DNA of 64,000 nt from Apostichopus japonicus. Taxonomy: Eukaryota; Echinodermata; Holothuroidea; Aspidochirotida; Stichopodidae. The position numbers were made by a program, and so were the translations under genes. Location: positions 7,377,001-7,441,000 of the forward strand of contig NC_092579.1 of assembly GCF_037975245.1 (NCBI RefSeq). Direction: 5' to 3'. Positions 53,431 to 64,000 of the stretch are shown in pieces. Below the pieces are notes generated by a model. It was given only the letters and a program-made list of their open reading frames with translations, was not told where the DNA came from and did not search any database. How positions within the stretch are numbered: the stretch's first letter is position 1; each line of letters opens with the position of its first letter.

Positions 53431-53448
53431 TATATATATATATATATA

Positions 53449-54881
53449 CACTCCCATTGTAGGCTTTTGAAAGATGGTACGTCAAGAATTTGTGACGCAT
53501 GACAAGTGTTGACAATTTCAAGTGTCACTTAAAGAGAGATATGTTCATTTCATTGCGAAAATGGGATCTCTTAAGTTCCCCTTCCCGTCACGTGCGGTAT
53601 TCTTCCTCTTTCCGACATGTGGTCCCTTTTCATTAACCTTCCACCCTCTCAGTCCCTACCCTTTCCCTCCCTATTCTTTCTTACTTTTTTCCTGGAATCC
53701 TATACTCCTAGCATTTCCCTTCCTAGCCTTTCCCTTCCAACCCCCTTCCTCCTGCCTGTAGGCACTCTCCTTTACCCTTCCCGTATCCTTCTCCCAATTG
53801 CTGTTCAATTTCCCGCTACTCTTCTCTCACCTCTTCTAGTTTGATGGGGGTGGGGTTGACTTAACCACTGACGTAGAAAGCGGACTTAGGTGTTGGTACA
53901 CACTGATCAGAATACAGCCCTTCTTTCTAATCGGTAATTTGTTTAGATCAGACTACTTCCATACACAGACATACCGACAGTGCGTATGCATAAGGGCGAA
54001 GTATACAGTCGCGTGCATCCCACACTTTCCAGCGTGTCGTGTCAATCAATGAAGTATAGGTCGGTCCATTTTATATAGGGGTAAATTTTGATTAATTATT
54101 TTATGATATCAACAATTATGACTCAAAATTTGAGTCTAAAATTTAAGAAAATATTACTTACTTAAATATATATTATAATTCTTTAATGTTTAAAAAAAGT
54201 AAAAAATATATGCTTTTGTATGCAGCCTATTTGAGTTACTACCCCAATATTGTTTGGAACAGTCTATGATACCAATGTTTTATAAGTGGTAAACAGAACC
54301 GACCACCGCTGGCGCTGAATGCACCACTAGCCCTGTATTTTAATTTACACGTACATTGCGTACTTGCGTATCGAGGACGTACATGCGCCTCTGGATTAAT
54401 TCATGCGCTTCTCTTTGCATCGGAATTGTATATAATTTTACTTAGGCTGTGCATCTTCAAGGAACGATATTCAACATCAATTAAGTTGGTTCTTCGGGTC
54501 TGGAAAGCGATGGTTGATGCTACTGCACTTCAAGTTTAGTTAAAGTTAATACTAACTTACTTCATAGTAGGCTACTACGATACTAACGAAGCAGTGCACA
54601 AAAAGGGACTATAGCCCAACTTATACCTGCGTGCTTCTTTCTTGGATAAACAGTAGGCTAGCTTTGGTCGTTGTCCAACTTCTATTTTATTCCAGTCGCT
54701 GGCCTGTAAAACACATGCTTCCATGTGAATGGGCAAAACCAGGATAATATCGTTCGAGCATAGCAAAATGCGACGGCAACGTTAGAATCCATTGCTGGAA
54801 AACAACATATTACTGGACTTAATCATTGGATAGTAATAACATTTCAGAAATTTGTGAACAAGTTAATAACTTTAAATCAAC
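53449..54881. other. Spacer and probable promoter side of the 54882 exon
   Basis: A pyrimidine-rich stretch (about 53570-53830) has many CCCTTCC and TTTCCC words. Nearer the exon, no TATA box or other core motif is certain. Confidence 0.35.
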
Positions 54882-54982
54882 ATGAATGTGTTGATACTGG
54901 TGTTTGTGCTTGTACTTCCCTTGCTTGGGTTTGTACGGGCACTGGGGAAGTACTCCGAAAACCAATGTGATTGGAAAGGAAG
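54882..54982 (+). CDS. Meteorin-like gene, first exon (signal peptide)
   Basis: ATG opens MNVLILVFVLVLPLLGFVRA, a typical signal peptide, then LGKYSENQCDWKG, and meets a strong donor GTGAGT in phase 2. Mature vertebrate meteorin begins YSEDRCSWKGSGL and meteorin-like YSSDLCSWKGSGL; here YSENQCDWKG aligns, and the split codon AG-N could encode the next serine. Meteorins are secreted factors acting on glia, neurons or metabolism in vertebrates. Only this exon is recognised. The downstream intron is long and later exons were not found, so the window may end within the gene. A different small secreted protein is possible. Confidence 0.55.
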
Positions 54983-55560
54983 GTGAGTTGTTCTTTCTGT
55001 TATCAGTGGTGAATTGTAGGGTGCATAGATTTGGTAATATTTTCAAAAAATATTGTAGTTTTTACTGTTTATGTTGTACTGCACAAACATGTTGTTTATT
55101 TATGTAATGTATTTGTGTTACATTCTGTCTGCAGGTGGAGAGGTGGGTGTGAGGGGAGAACTGGGGTCCCCTGCTTTTATTCTGGTTATGCCCCTGGTAT
55201 CCATTATATGCATCATACTTCAATAACTTCATAGTGCTTGAAAACAATTCCAGCCTGAATGGTACCATCTAGCTTGGCTGCTGCATGAGGTAATTTTTTT
55301 TATGCCAGCCAGTGTAAGAACTTAAGTCAAAGTACATACACAATTATGTGTATTGAGCGTGATTGTTGAACACTTGTGAACAGCATGGTCTGCATTAATT
55401 TAAGAAACCTCACATCCTATGTAAGACTATAGCAAGTGACTTCTCCAGCATTAATTAGATGGCTGAACAACGGGGCTGCAACGTCCCTTCCCCCTTTGCA
55501 GATTAAATACCTCAATACTCAAACAGAAAATACACCTACCGTTTTTAGGTTAGACTATAA
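54983..55560. other. Start of intron 1 of the meteorin-like gene
   Basis: No element or exon recognised. Confidence 0.35.
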
Positions 55561-55870
55561 CTTAATTTACAAGACTTTTTACAAGAGTCTAGCCTTGCTG
55601 CCTGTTGTAGTTGTCATTATTGGCATTTCACTGGACAGTGTATACCTCCAAATGTACACGCTGTACTCATCTTTGAACACTTAATTTAATTCCCTGCCCA
55701 AAAATTGACCTTACAAGACTTAATTTACAAGACAATTTACAAGAGTCTAGCCTTGCTGCCTGTTGTAGTTGTCATTATTGGCATTTCACTGGACAGTGTA
55801 TACCTCCAAATGTACACGCTGTACTCAATCTTTGAACACTTAATTTAATTCCCTGCCCAAAAATTGACCA
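55561..55870. repeat. Near-identical tandem duplication, offset 158 bp
   Basis: Units at 55561 and 55719 share CTTAATTTACAAGAC, TTTACAAGAGTCTAGCCTTG, ATTGGCATTTCACTGGACAG and CCCTGCCCAAAAATTGACC with very few differences. It must be recent. Confidence 0.95.
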
Positions 55871-58706
55871 CATGTGTGTTTTAGGTTATCCATCAGTCTG
55901 TTGTAAAACTGAATTACTGCCAGTGAGCAGTTAATTTTCTTTGTTTAGTTCCAAGAATGTTTGCATTTGAAAATTGTTTAGATTTTCAAATAACTGTTTT
56001 GTGTGTACACTTGAACATTACTTTGACTGTACATCTGTTAATTTCCACAAACTCTGCTTGGCTTTGAAATACGCAGTAAGTGGAGTTGATCATGTTTGAG
56101 TTAAAGATGTGGGTATAACGTTTGGCCAGGGACAGCACCTGGTGTTTAACATAAAAACATACCGTTTTGTCAATTTGTACTTTGATCTTCGTGTATATAC
56201 AGTGCATCATTCAATTACTAAATCTACCATGAAAGCGTAAGATAAACTTTCGAGTCCTTGTACTAAAATTCCAAAATTCTCTTGTCAGACTCTTGTTCTG
56301 GTGTGCCAGCTGCTTTACCTTGTCAAAAAGGTTTGTTTCATACTTAGAATTGTAGCCATGAAAACAGCATGCTGTGATATTAAGTCAACAAAGATGCTTT
56401 TAAGTATCTGACAGAATCATCAAGTAGAGTTTACCTACATATTTTTTGTTTCTCTGTTTTTCCGATTGCTGGGAGGAAGGTAAAGGTGGCGGAATAAGGG
56501 TAATAAAAATCAGACTATTGTTGTCCCACCATGCGTGAAAAGTTAAAAAAAAAACAGTGCAGCAAAGCAGCTTTCTTTTCTTGACGGGTAAAGACTTTGC
56601 CTCAATTCAAAAGTGGCGTGTGCTACTCGGGCGTCAGGCTCGTGGGGTGTCTATTGTGTGAAAGTTCTAATTATTTTGAATTTGCTTTCATTTGGTTGTT
56701 ATTGTGTTAAATAGTGCAACACTATTTTCTATGACTTTCTGGTTCACAAACTTATGAAGAAGTCATGCAGTATGAATTTTCAACTTGTGAAAAGTTCTGG
56801 AACTCATTATGGAGGGGGGTCAAGAATGTTTCGCTTTTGCGAAATTGCGTGTATAACTGCTGTGTCTGTTGAGTGAATCTCGTGAAATGTTAGGCAGTCT
56901 CTGCAGACATGTCTATAAATGACATGGACCCACTAAAGTGTTAAATGATGTTACTTTAGCTTTAGTCTACTCTGTAGCAGGAGTCAAATCTTGAAGCATT
57001 AACAAAATAAATTGGGCATACTTTATTCAAATGCCTAATCAATGGGCTCTCATTAAAGGTTTTGTAGCCATTTTCATATTTTAGCATTAAATTTCATCAC
57101 ATGGAAATTGGGATCCACTGGCATTGATCTAAAAATGTAAACTTTCATAAAGTGGCAAAGTTCTGTACTTATATTGAAATGTAGTCTTTCTAGAACTGTC
57201 AACATTGGCATAGGAATATTTACAGTACTGAAGGGAAAACATGTTCACCATAATTCTTCAAAGGTATAGTAGTGCTAGACTCTGCTTTGAAGATATTACT
57301 ACACATCACCCTACTATGCAACTAAATCATTGATATTAAAATGTTTTCCGGTGGATTTTCTAACCAAATTTGCACTTATGCATAACAATCAGATCTATAT
57401 ACAGGTAGGCACAAATTAATTTGGATACTGTACATGTACATGTTGTAGACCATGTGATCATAATAACCACTTCTGTAAAAATACTCTAGGCTGTTTCAAC
57501 ACACTTTTAGTCATTGAGAAATGACCTTTAAACGTCTGTGACTTTTCAATTAAAGTGACTGGAATACTTAGTCTAAGACATGTCACTTGAGGTTAGTACC
57601 TCATATACATACTGTACTACACAAAAACAAGGGGAAACAATTTTATTGCCTCAAATAACAAACAGTACAGTATGTTACAAAACTTCACCAAAACATAGAA
57701 AAGTAGTGTAGAGTGTTATCTAAGGGTGCTCTGTAGTTCTTGTGATGTTACAACAACAAAATGTTTTTGGTTGTGGCTTTTGGCACTGATGAAAGAATGG
57801 ACTAGCATTAAAAACATTAAACATTTATCCCTGCACTAAGGAGGAGGTAGACTGTATGCCATCATCAAATCAACCAAATAATTTTGATTGAAAGATACTG
57901 GGAGTTATGAAACTTTTTGCAGTTGAATTGCTTTCAATGACTTTAGTCATTGTGCACACTTCCCAACTGCAATATTGGTCATCTCAAGACAAGTTATAGG
58001 GCAGCTATGTATTTATTGAAACGGTATCTAGACAAGAACTTTTTCCCCTACTTGTTCCATTGCCACATACATTACTGTCTGAGGCAATTCAGTTAATCCT
58101 GCTATTCTTCTGTGCGTTTACAATGTCAAAATTGCTGAAACTGTACTACGGTGAAGCATTGATGGACAGGTTAAAACCTTTAAGCGAGAAAACAGACCAG
58201 TAGCAAATAGAAACAGATTTAACAGTTACAACTGCAGTCAGCACATCTTAGGGATTTGTAAGACTTTCACTGCTTTGAAATGTTCTGAATAAGGTGGGGG
58301 GGGGGGGCAAAGAGAAAAAAAGAGAGGGAACAGGAAGCTTTGAGACCATTTTTCCCTTTGGCTTCCTTGGCATAGATCTTGACAGACTTGAAAGCTATTG
58401 TTGTGAATTTTGAATCACAATGGAAGCTTAATTCAGAAATTGGTTTTCTTAAAGAATGGCTGGGAGATTTTAAACCTCCCTGGTGCTTGAAGTTGAGACT
58501 ATGGCAACTACAGTACAAGTATGTAAAAGACTGTGAGCTATGCACAGGCCCTGTATAGGATTTAAATAAAAGTAGTAATATATAGTGGGAGTGACAATAG
58601 GACTTTGAATGGCAAGAGGTTTAGGGAAGTGTCGGTGTTAATACAAAAGGAGTTAGAAGGTCTGTATAATTAAACCTTGCTCACTTCTTCATGAGGCGAT
58701 CTTTAG
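55871..58706. other. AT-rich, no feature recognised
   Basis: Likely intron or intergenic. A G run lies near 58296. No coding similarity was seen. Confidence 0.4.
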
Positions 58707-58800
58707 CAATAATAATAATAATAAATGAGACTATATAGCGCCAAATCAGTAGACAAAAGTCACTGCTCAAGGCGTTTTACAAAGAAAGTGCTATCAAGGT
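58707..58800 (-). mobile_element. L2-type LINE 3' tail, minus strand
   Basis: AATAATAATAATAATAAATG, then CTATATAGCGCC and GGCGTTTTACAAAGAAAGTG, is the reverse complement of the L2-like tail with its GCGCTATATA and TTATTATTA features. No coding part is attached. Confidence 0.65.
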
Positions 58801-61290
58801 TATCATTGACAATAACATATCTAATTAAATTCATTTGTTACTTTTGGATTTGGTTAGTAACTTGCAATAATGCTACACAGGAACAGTCTTGTTATTAATA
58901 GTCAAGCGTGAAGTCACAGTTCCTTTGGCTCAGTTTTTTTGTTCTGTTTACATAAATTTGCAGGTTTCACTAAATTCATACTATATATACTGTTGTTTCT
59001 TGCTGATTTCATACAGAGTACGGTATGTTAAAATTATCACCGTCATAAGCGATGACTGAGCATTAGTAACATGACCAGGCTGTCATTATTTAGTCCCACT
59101 AAAACTGCACTAGGAATCAAATGATTGTTTTGCTCTTAGAGGAAAACAGACAGTGTTAACATTTAAACTGTGAGACATAGCATTTTCTGTTTCAAAATTA
59201 AATGTTAAGTAAATAACTTAACTCCTCATTTAAGAGCAACCAGGTGGGTGGTGTTTGACCACATAGATCTCTGGGAAATGAATGATGATAGCCAATTATA
59301 TTTGTACACATGTACAGTATGTGCAGTTCTTAAAACGACAAGGAAACCAGCACTAGTACATGTATAGTACACCTGTAGGAATAAGAACAAGATCAGCTAG
59401 AATGACATGTGTGGTATCATGAATATTTGTTATGACCGACCAATGCTAGTGACCATGACTATGTTACTGAAGTATAAAACCTATGTGTACAAAAACTGTA
59501 CATTAGAGTCAAGACAACTTGTATATGGTCAACATTAATACCAAGGGTATGCATCGTACTGTGATACAGTAGCCATACTTGGCATATATGTTATGATTAC
59601 ATTGTCAGTGTTGATTCACAGATTAAGCCACTTATTTTGTCAAGTTGTTGCCTCAACTAATATTCCTGGACCACAGTAAGGTTATGATTTTCTATTATTG
59701 ATTTTCACAATTATGATAAAGGAAAAGTAATGTGCTTATAATTTCTTGCTTGCGAATTGATCACTGATCAGAGAAATCACATCACAATCAACACACACGT
59801 CAGTGAAAATTGGAGAGAAAAAATTGTCAAAAATAATCCTTATTGTTATGAAAGTTGCTTGAAAGGTCAAATGCACTTCTTATTAACTGAGAAGAAATTC
59901 CCTTTCAACCTTTTTTGGTTTAATTGAATGAAAATAGCAAAACTTGTGCAACTGAAAGTGAAACAGCTTCTATTAGAAAAGAAATACATAGCATTTGGTA
60001 AAAAAAAGTACTGACCAAAAGTAAAAATATGATTGACTGATGGTGACAATTATTCACTCTTTATTGATTTCATATTAATCATTGAACCTATTCTGTGTTC
60101 ACTAAACTTAATCATGCTGGGTTAACTTCTTGATGAACTTGTTGGCTTTAGTCGTTGTCGCGTATTATGAAGTATTTGTGTAGAAGTGTGTCCAAAACGA
60201 GGTTGGGTCACCTTCTTCATACATTTCTACCACAAAAACAGTCAGAAGTAATACATGTCTCTAAAAGATCGCTATAGGTTTGTTTTGTGAGAGCGTTCAA
60301 GAAAGTTTCTTCACTCTTCTGTTACCTGTCTCTATTCTAAATATGCACTAAAATCAACCTAGCTTACAAAACTGGGTAACATTTTAGCACTACACACCTT
60401 CTGACAGATCTACTGTACTGTTGTAAATTCACGGTCAACGTCCACTACTTTTTCCCTTCCAAATCGAACCGTTCTGGAGGCTTACAACTTTAATTTCCAT
60501 GGTTACAGTCAATCCACTGGGAATCTTGTTGGTCTTAAAAGATTTGAAGTTTTAGAATTCAAGATAACATCAGCTTGTAACCGTAGAGAAATGCTCACTT
60601 GTTCACTTTGTAGACTGACAATAGCAAGAATCTCAAAAGTAGAAGCAAAACATGTTCACAGTAACTCAAGCAAGGTTTTACTAACCCTGCTTGAAGGTTA
60701 AATGAAGGACTACTATAGTGGTTTTAAGTTATCTGATTTAGTGATCAATATTCTGTTGGCCAGATACATTCATAGTAGGCTGAAAATTCCTTCTTTTGCC
60801 CCGTTATTTGAAACATAACTTTGCAAAACTAATAACCTATGTTTTGCTGTTTTGTATACATGTATGTATCACTTACAGTGAAAGAATATTTTTAAATTAC
60901 ACACAGTCTGTACAAGTAAGTTAGAACAGTTTTGTGGACCCATCAAAGACCAATACTGTCTCTTTTCTACACAATTCGAGGTGACCTTTTGGCCCAGGGG
61001 AAGGTCAGTCACCAAGGTACTGTGTATTGGTGAATAGGTTACTGCTACAACTCTGCTGCTGTAAGCGTGGGAAGGTTTTAGCTGAATGGTGATGGATAGT
61101 TGTTTCCACCTGGTCGTAATCAATACACTGTCCTCCACAATGTGGCTATGTGTGAGGATAGGTTATTGATACAAACATGTTTGGTGTCAGAATTCAGAAT
61201 TTGTCCTGTGTTTGTGAGATCTATGCCTAGATGGATGAATTCTATGAAGTAATGGCAAGTACTGTACAATATATATATGGCTAAATGCTT
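58801..61290. other. AT-rich, no feature recognised
   Basis: No exon, RNA gene or repeat was recognised with confidence. Confidence 0.4.
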
Positions 61291-61816
61291 TGCAAGTTAT
61301 TCCACATGTGTCATTAATACTGATTATGTGAACCAGAAGGCAAGGTACTACTGGTACTCATGAATAAACTAGATTTGCTTTGCTGCTCTCTTACCTGTCT
61401 CCCACTCCACATCTGCACTTTCCCATCTACCTAACTACACATTGGAACGTTTTAGCACTGCGCCCTCGCTCCCTGCGCTCCGCCCACTTACACCCCCTTC
61501 CGAATCTACCACCCAAATTTGCTTAGCATTTTTTGACCATTTTTTACGAGTTTCGGGAACTACATCTTTGGTCTCCGGACACAGGAACACTTTTCCAGTC
61601 ACTTTCAAGAAGCACTCTATAAGTTTCCCTTCGTTTTTGAACATCGTACAGTATGTCACATATGTACATGTATACGTCATCTCCCTCTCTGTCTGGTGTT
61701 TTCAGTATACCCGTTGTACTAGCTGGACTAGCTGTGCAAGTTATTCCATGTCATTAATACTAATGTGAACCAGAATTCAAGGTACTGGTACTACTGGGTA
61801 CTCATGAATAAGCTAG
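61291..61816. repeat. Direct repeat of about 80 bp flanking a 360-bp GC-richer insert
   Basis: TGCAAGTTATTCCA, TCATTAATACT, GTGAACCAGAA, CAAGGTACT and TACTCATGAATAA recur in order at 61291-61372 and 61735-61816. Between them lies a more GC-rich block with GCACTGCGCCCTCGCTCCCT and CTGCGCTCCGCC, unlike its surroundings. Confidence 0.8.
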
Positions 61817-64000
61817 TTCAAGGTTAGCATAAATCTGCGCATGGGGTACATTGACCAGTCCTCTCTGTGACCTTTCTATAGAGCTGGCCAGTCTAGTACC
61901 CTTCACTGCAATGTTATACCACTGCGAAATATCTCCAGTATTGTAAAACAACAAGGGTATACATCTATTTCACCTAAAACTTTCTGAGACAAAAACATTT
62001 CCATCGTAGCTTTTTGAAAAGAAAACATATTTTTGCAAGATCCTCCTGTCCAGGTTAACAGGATCCCCATATTTTAAAACTGTAATGTGTATAAAATACT
62101 GTTGTGTCGCGTAACTTGCCTGTAGCCCTTCTCTGTCAATAGGCCGTGACAGTTTGAGACAGATGTTCGCGAAGAATACTATTAAATGTTATGTATTGAT
62201 AGTTTGTGAAGTACTATTGGCTGATAATTACGATGCAGGTCATGATAGATTGACTGTAGCATGCGTTCCCTAACATGTACTGTAAGTATACATACATCAT
62301 ACTGTACGGAGCTTAGGATCTGGAAAATGCTTATAGATGACCAAACGTTTTGTACTTTTACAGAATCAACACTTTGACTTATTGCACAGTACTACTCCAT
62401 GATGTAACTCACAAAGTAGCTTATAAAGGAAGAAATGTTATGAAGTCACAGTTGGTTGCTTTTCTAGTATATAACATGTAAACAAAGCGCCATTACATTA
62501 CTGTCTGTTTGTCGGGACTTCTACAATATGTTTACAACTTAACCATTGCTGAAGTGTATACATTCAGAATTGGTATGTATACCTCTTACTCTAATCTTCG
62601 TGTACTTTGTGATGCTCGAAAAGCACAGCTTAAAATGCAGCTTTGTTGTGCTTGGTCGTCTAGGTTACAAAACCTACATAGTAAATTACTAAACTCTTTA
62701 TATTTCACCCATCTTTAAGTGAATCAGTCAGTGACTAATTAATGCTTTCATTCTAAAGAACATTTTGATAGCCAAGATGGACACTTTATTATGTTAGTAG
62801 TCAGGCTTGAAGTATGAGTACAACATTGTGAGTACAAATACAATTCCCCTGCTACGAGTACAAGGCTCTAAGTAGGAGTATAATCCTTGACAGCAAATTC
62901 AGGCAACTGCTGTGAGAATAAAGGAGCAACAGTGCCAGTAACACTGCAACACTGGTGGTAATGATAGTACTCACATGTATTAGGCCTGACCCTTAAATTA
63001 TCAAAAGTTTATAAACTTTTCTTTTTATTTCTTGAAATGAAAACTTTACCATTTAGCAGCTAATGATTAGCTATATTTATTGTAGTTTACATAATAACTT
63101 AGTTTTGCCAGAATCAATCGAAGAGATTCTTTAATATTATGCCACAACTTGACTGTTTACGTGTGTTCGTTCACATGTGTTAATACGAAACAAGATGTTT
63201 ATATCATTGGGCAATCATTTAACTACAAATATTAAGAGGAAGGCTTTACTCTACTGTTAGACCATTGTGACAGGGAGCGGAGATTGGTTGAATTACATAA
63301 ATTGAAACAGAGCAAGAGAACATGGCACCTTTAACGAGTTAGCAAATGTTGACTTTCAGAAAGTTTATTTAAAGCTAACTAGATGCAAAAATATAGTAGA
63401 AGAATACAGAGAAGGGATGCAACTACTGCATATAAAACAGAAATATGTAGAATATTAACTGGTCTGGTCAACAAGTGACCCAGAAGTGACTTCCAGGTTA
63501 GTCTAATTTAAACAGAACAAAGAGCATACTTAGAAAACTTGTAAGTATTAGTATACAAATAGGTACTGTAATTGTATATATCTGTACACATCACTACACC
63601 CAAAACAATGAACGCAATGTTCTAGACTAATTATCAAACCGGCTGTACATACAGTAGGAGAAAGAAATCCACAATTGAAGGAGACTTTTAGATCTTGCCA
63701 TTTAAGACCAGTGTCAGGGGTTATCTATCAGTGATGGAGGTATGGGAGGGGATGTGAGAGGGGCAAAGATAAGGGCTGAAGTACCATGTTAGAGAAAGAG
63801 GCTCTGAGAGCCTAGTGAACACAACAATCTCTATCATTATACTGAGCACTATGTGGCACTGGCATAACTTTGATAGGCAACCTGGTTGGGACATCAATCA
63901 CACCACCACAGACATTAAGTTTCAAAACAACAGAACTTTGTAATATCCCCTGTAGAGTACAGTACTGTATATGGCGGTCAGCTACGTTGGTAATATTAGA
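61817..64000. other. AT-rich spacer with AGTAC-type repeat near 62806-62985
   Basis: The only pattern seen is a degenerate run of GAGTACAACATTGTGAGTAC, AAATACA and CTACGAGTACAAGG phrases, like those near 5380 and 20900. The window ends without a recognised exon. Confidence 0.4.

Overview
This is AT-rich, intron-rich animal DNA with no bacterial-style operons. Two conserved nuclear genes can be read exon by exon. Their similarity to the human proteins, the L2/CR1-type LINEs, a Penelope-like relic and the many hAT-like miniature elements all suggest a marine invertebrate deuterostome. An echinoderm, for example a sea cucumber, is my best guess, but this is inference from style only.

Region 1-10 kb. 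A minus-strand LCMT1 gene (leucine carboxyl methyltransferase 1, which methylates the C-terminus of the PP2A catalytic subunit) has seven firm coding exons between 2773 and 9969, all with matching splice phases, and a tentative last exon at 1747-1817. Its first intron holds a decayed CR1-like LINE and its second holds a decayed RT tail. Region 10-22 kb. A plus-strand B3GNTL1 gene (a family-2 glycosyltransferase) has eleven firm coding exons from 10757 to 19375 and a very short proposed first exon at 10229. The two genes stand head to head about 260 bp apart and probably share a promoter. Intron 5 of B3GNTL1 carries a LINE with a nearly intact reverse transcriptase. The intron after exon 6 opens with a 42-bp minisatellite that was copied out of the exon-intron junction itself.

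Region 22-31 kb has no recognised protein gene. It holds two good tRNA-Gly(UCC) genes on the minus strand, several decayed tRNA-Gly copies, a Penelope-like GIY-YIG remnant and a hAT-like miniature element with a perfect 8-bp target duplication. Region 31-54 kb is repeat-dominated: TA arrays, a GTACC-type minisatellite, several hAT-like miniature elements, a TIR element in two copies, a 634-bp tandem duplication, and a tRNA-derived SINE whose 3' half is copied as an inverted repeat.

Region 54-64 kb starts with one exon that encodes a signal peptide and the first residues of a meteorin-like secreted protein (plus strand, 54882-54982). Its remaining exons were not found and may lie beyond the window. 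The rest is intronic or intergenic, with a few local duplications. I found no CRISPR, operon or phage-like system. The unusual content is structural: a splice-site minisatellite, a tRNA-SINE snapback, dispersed tRNA-Gly copies, and miniature elements rich in C/G runs.
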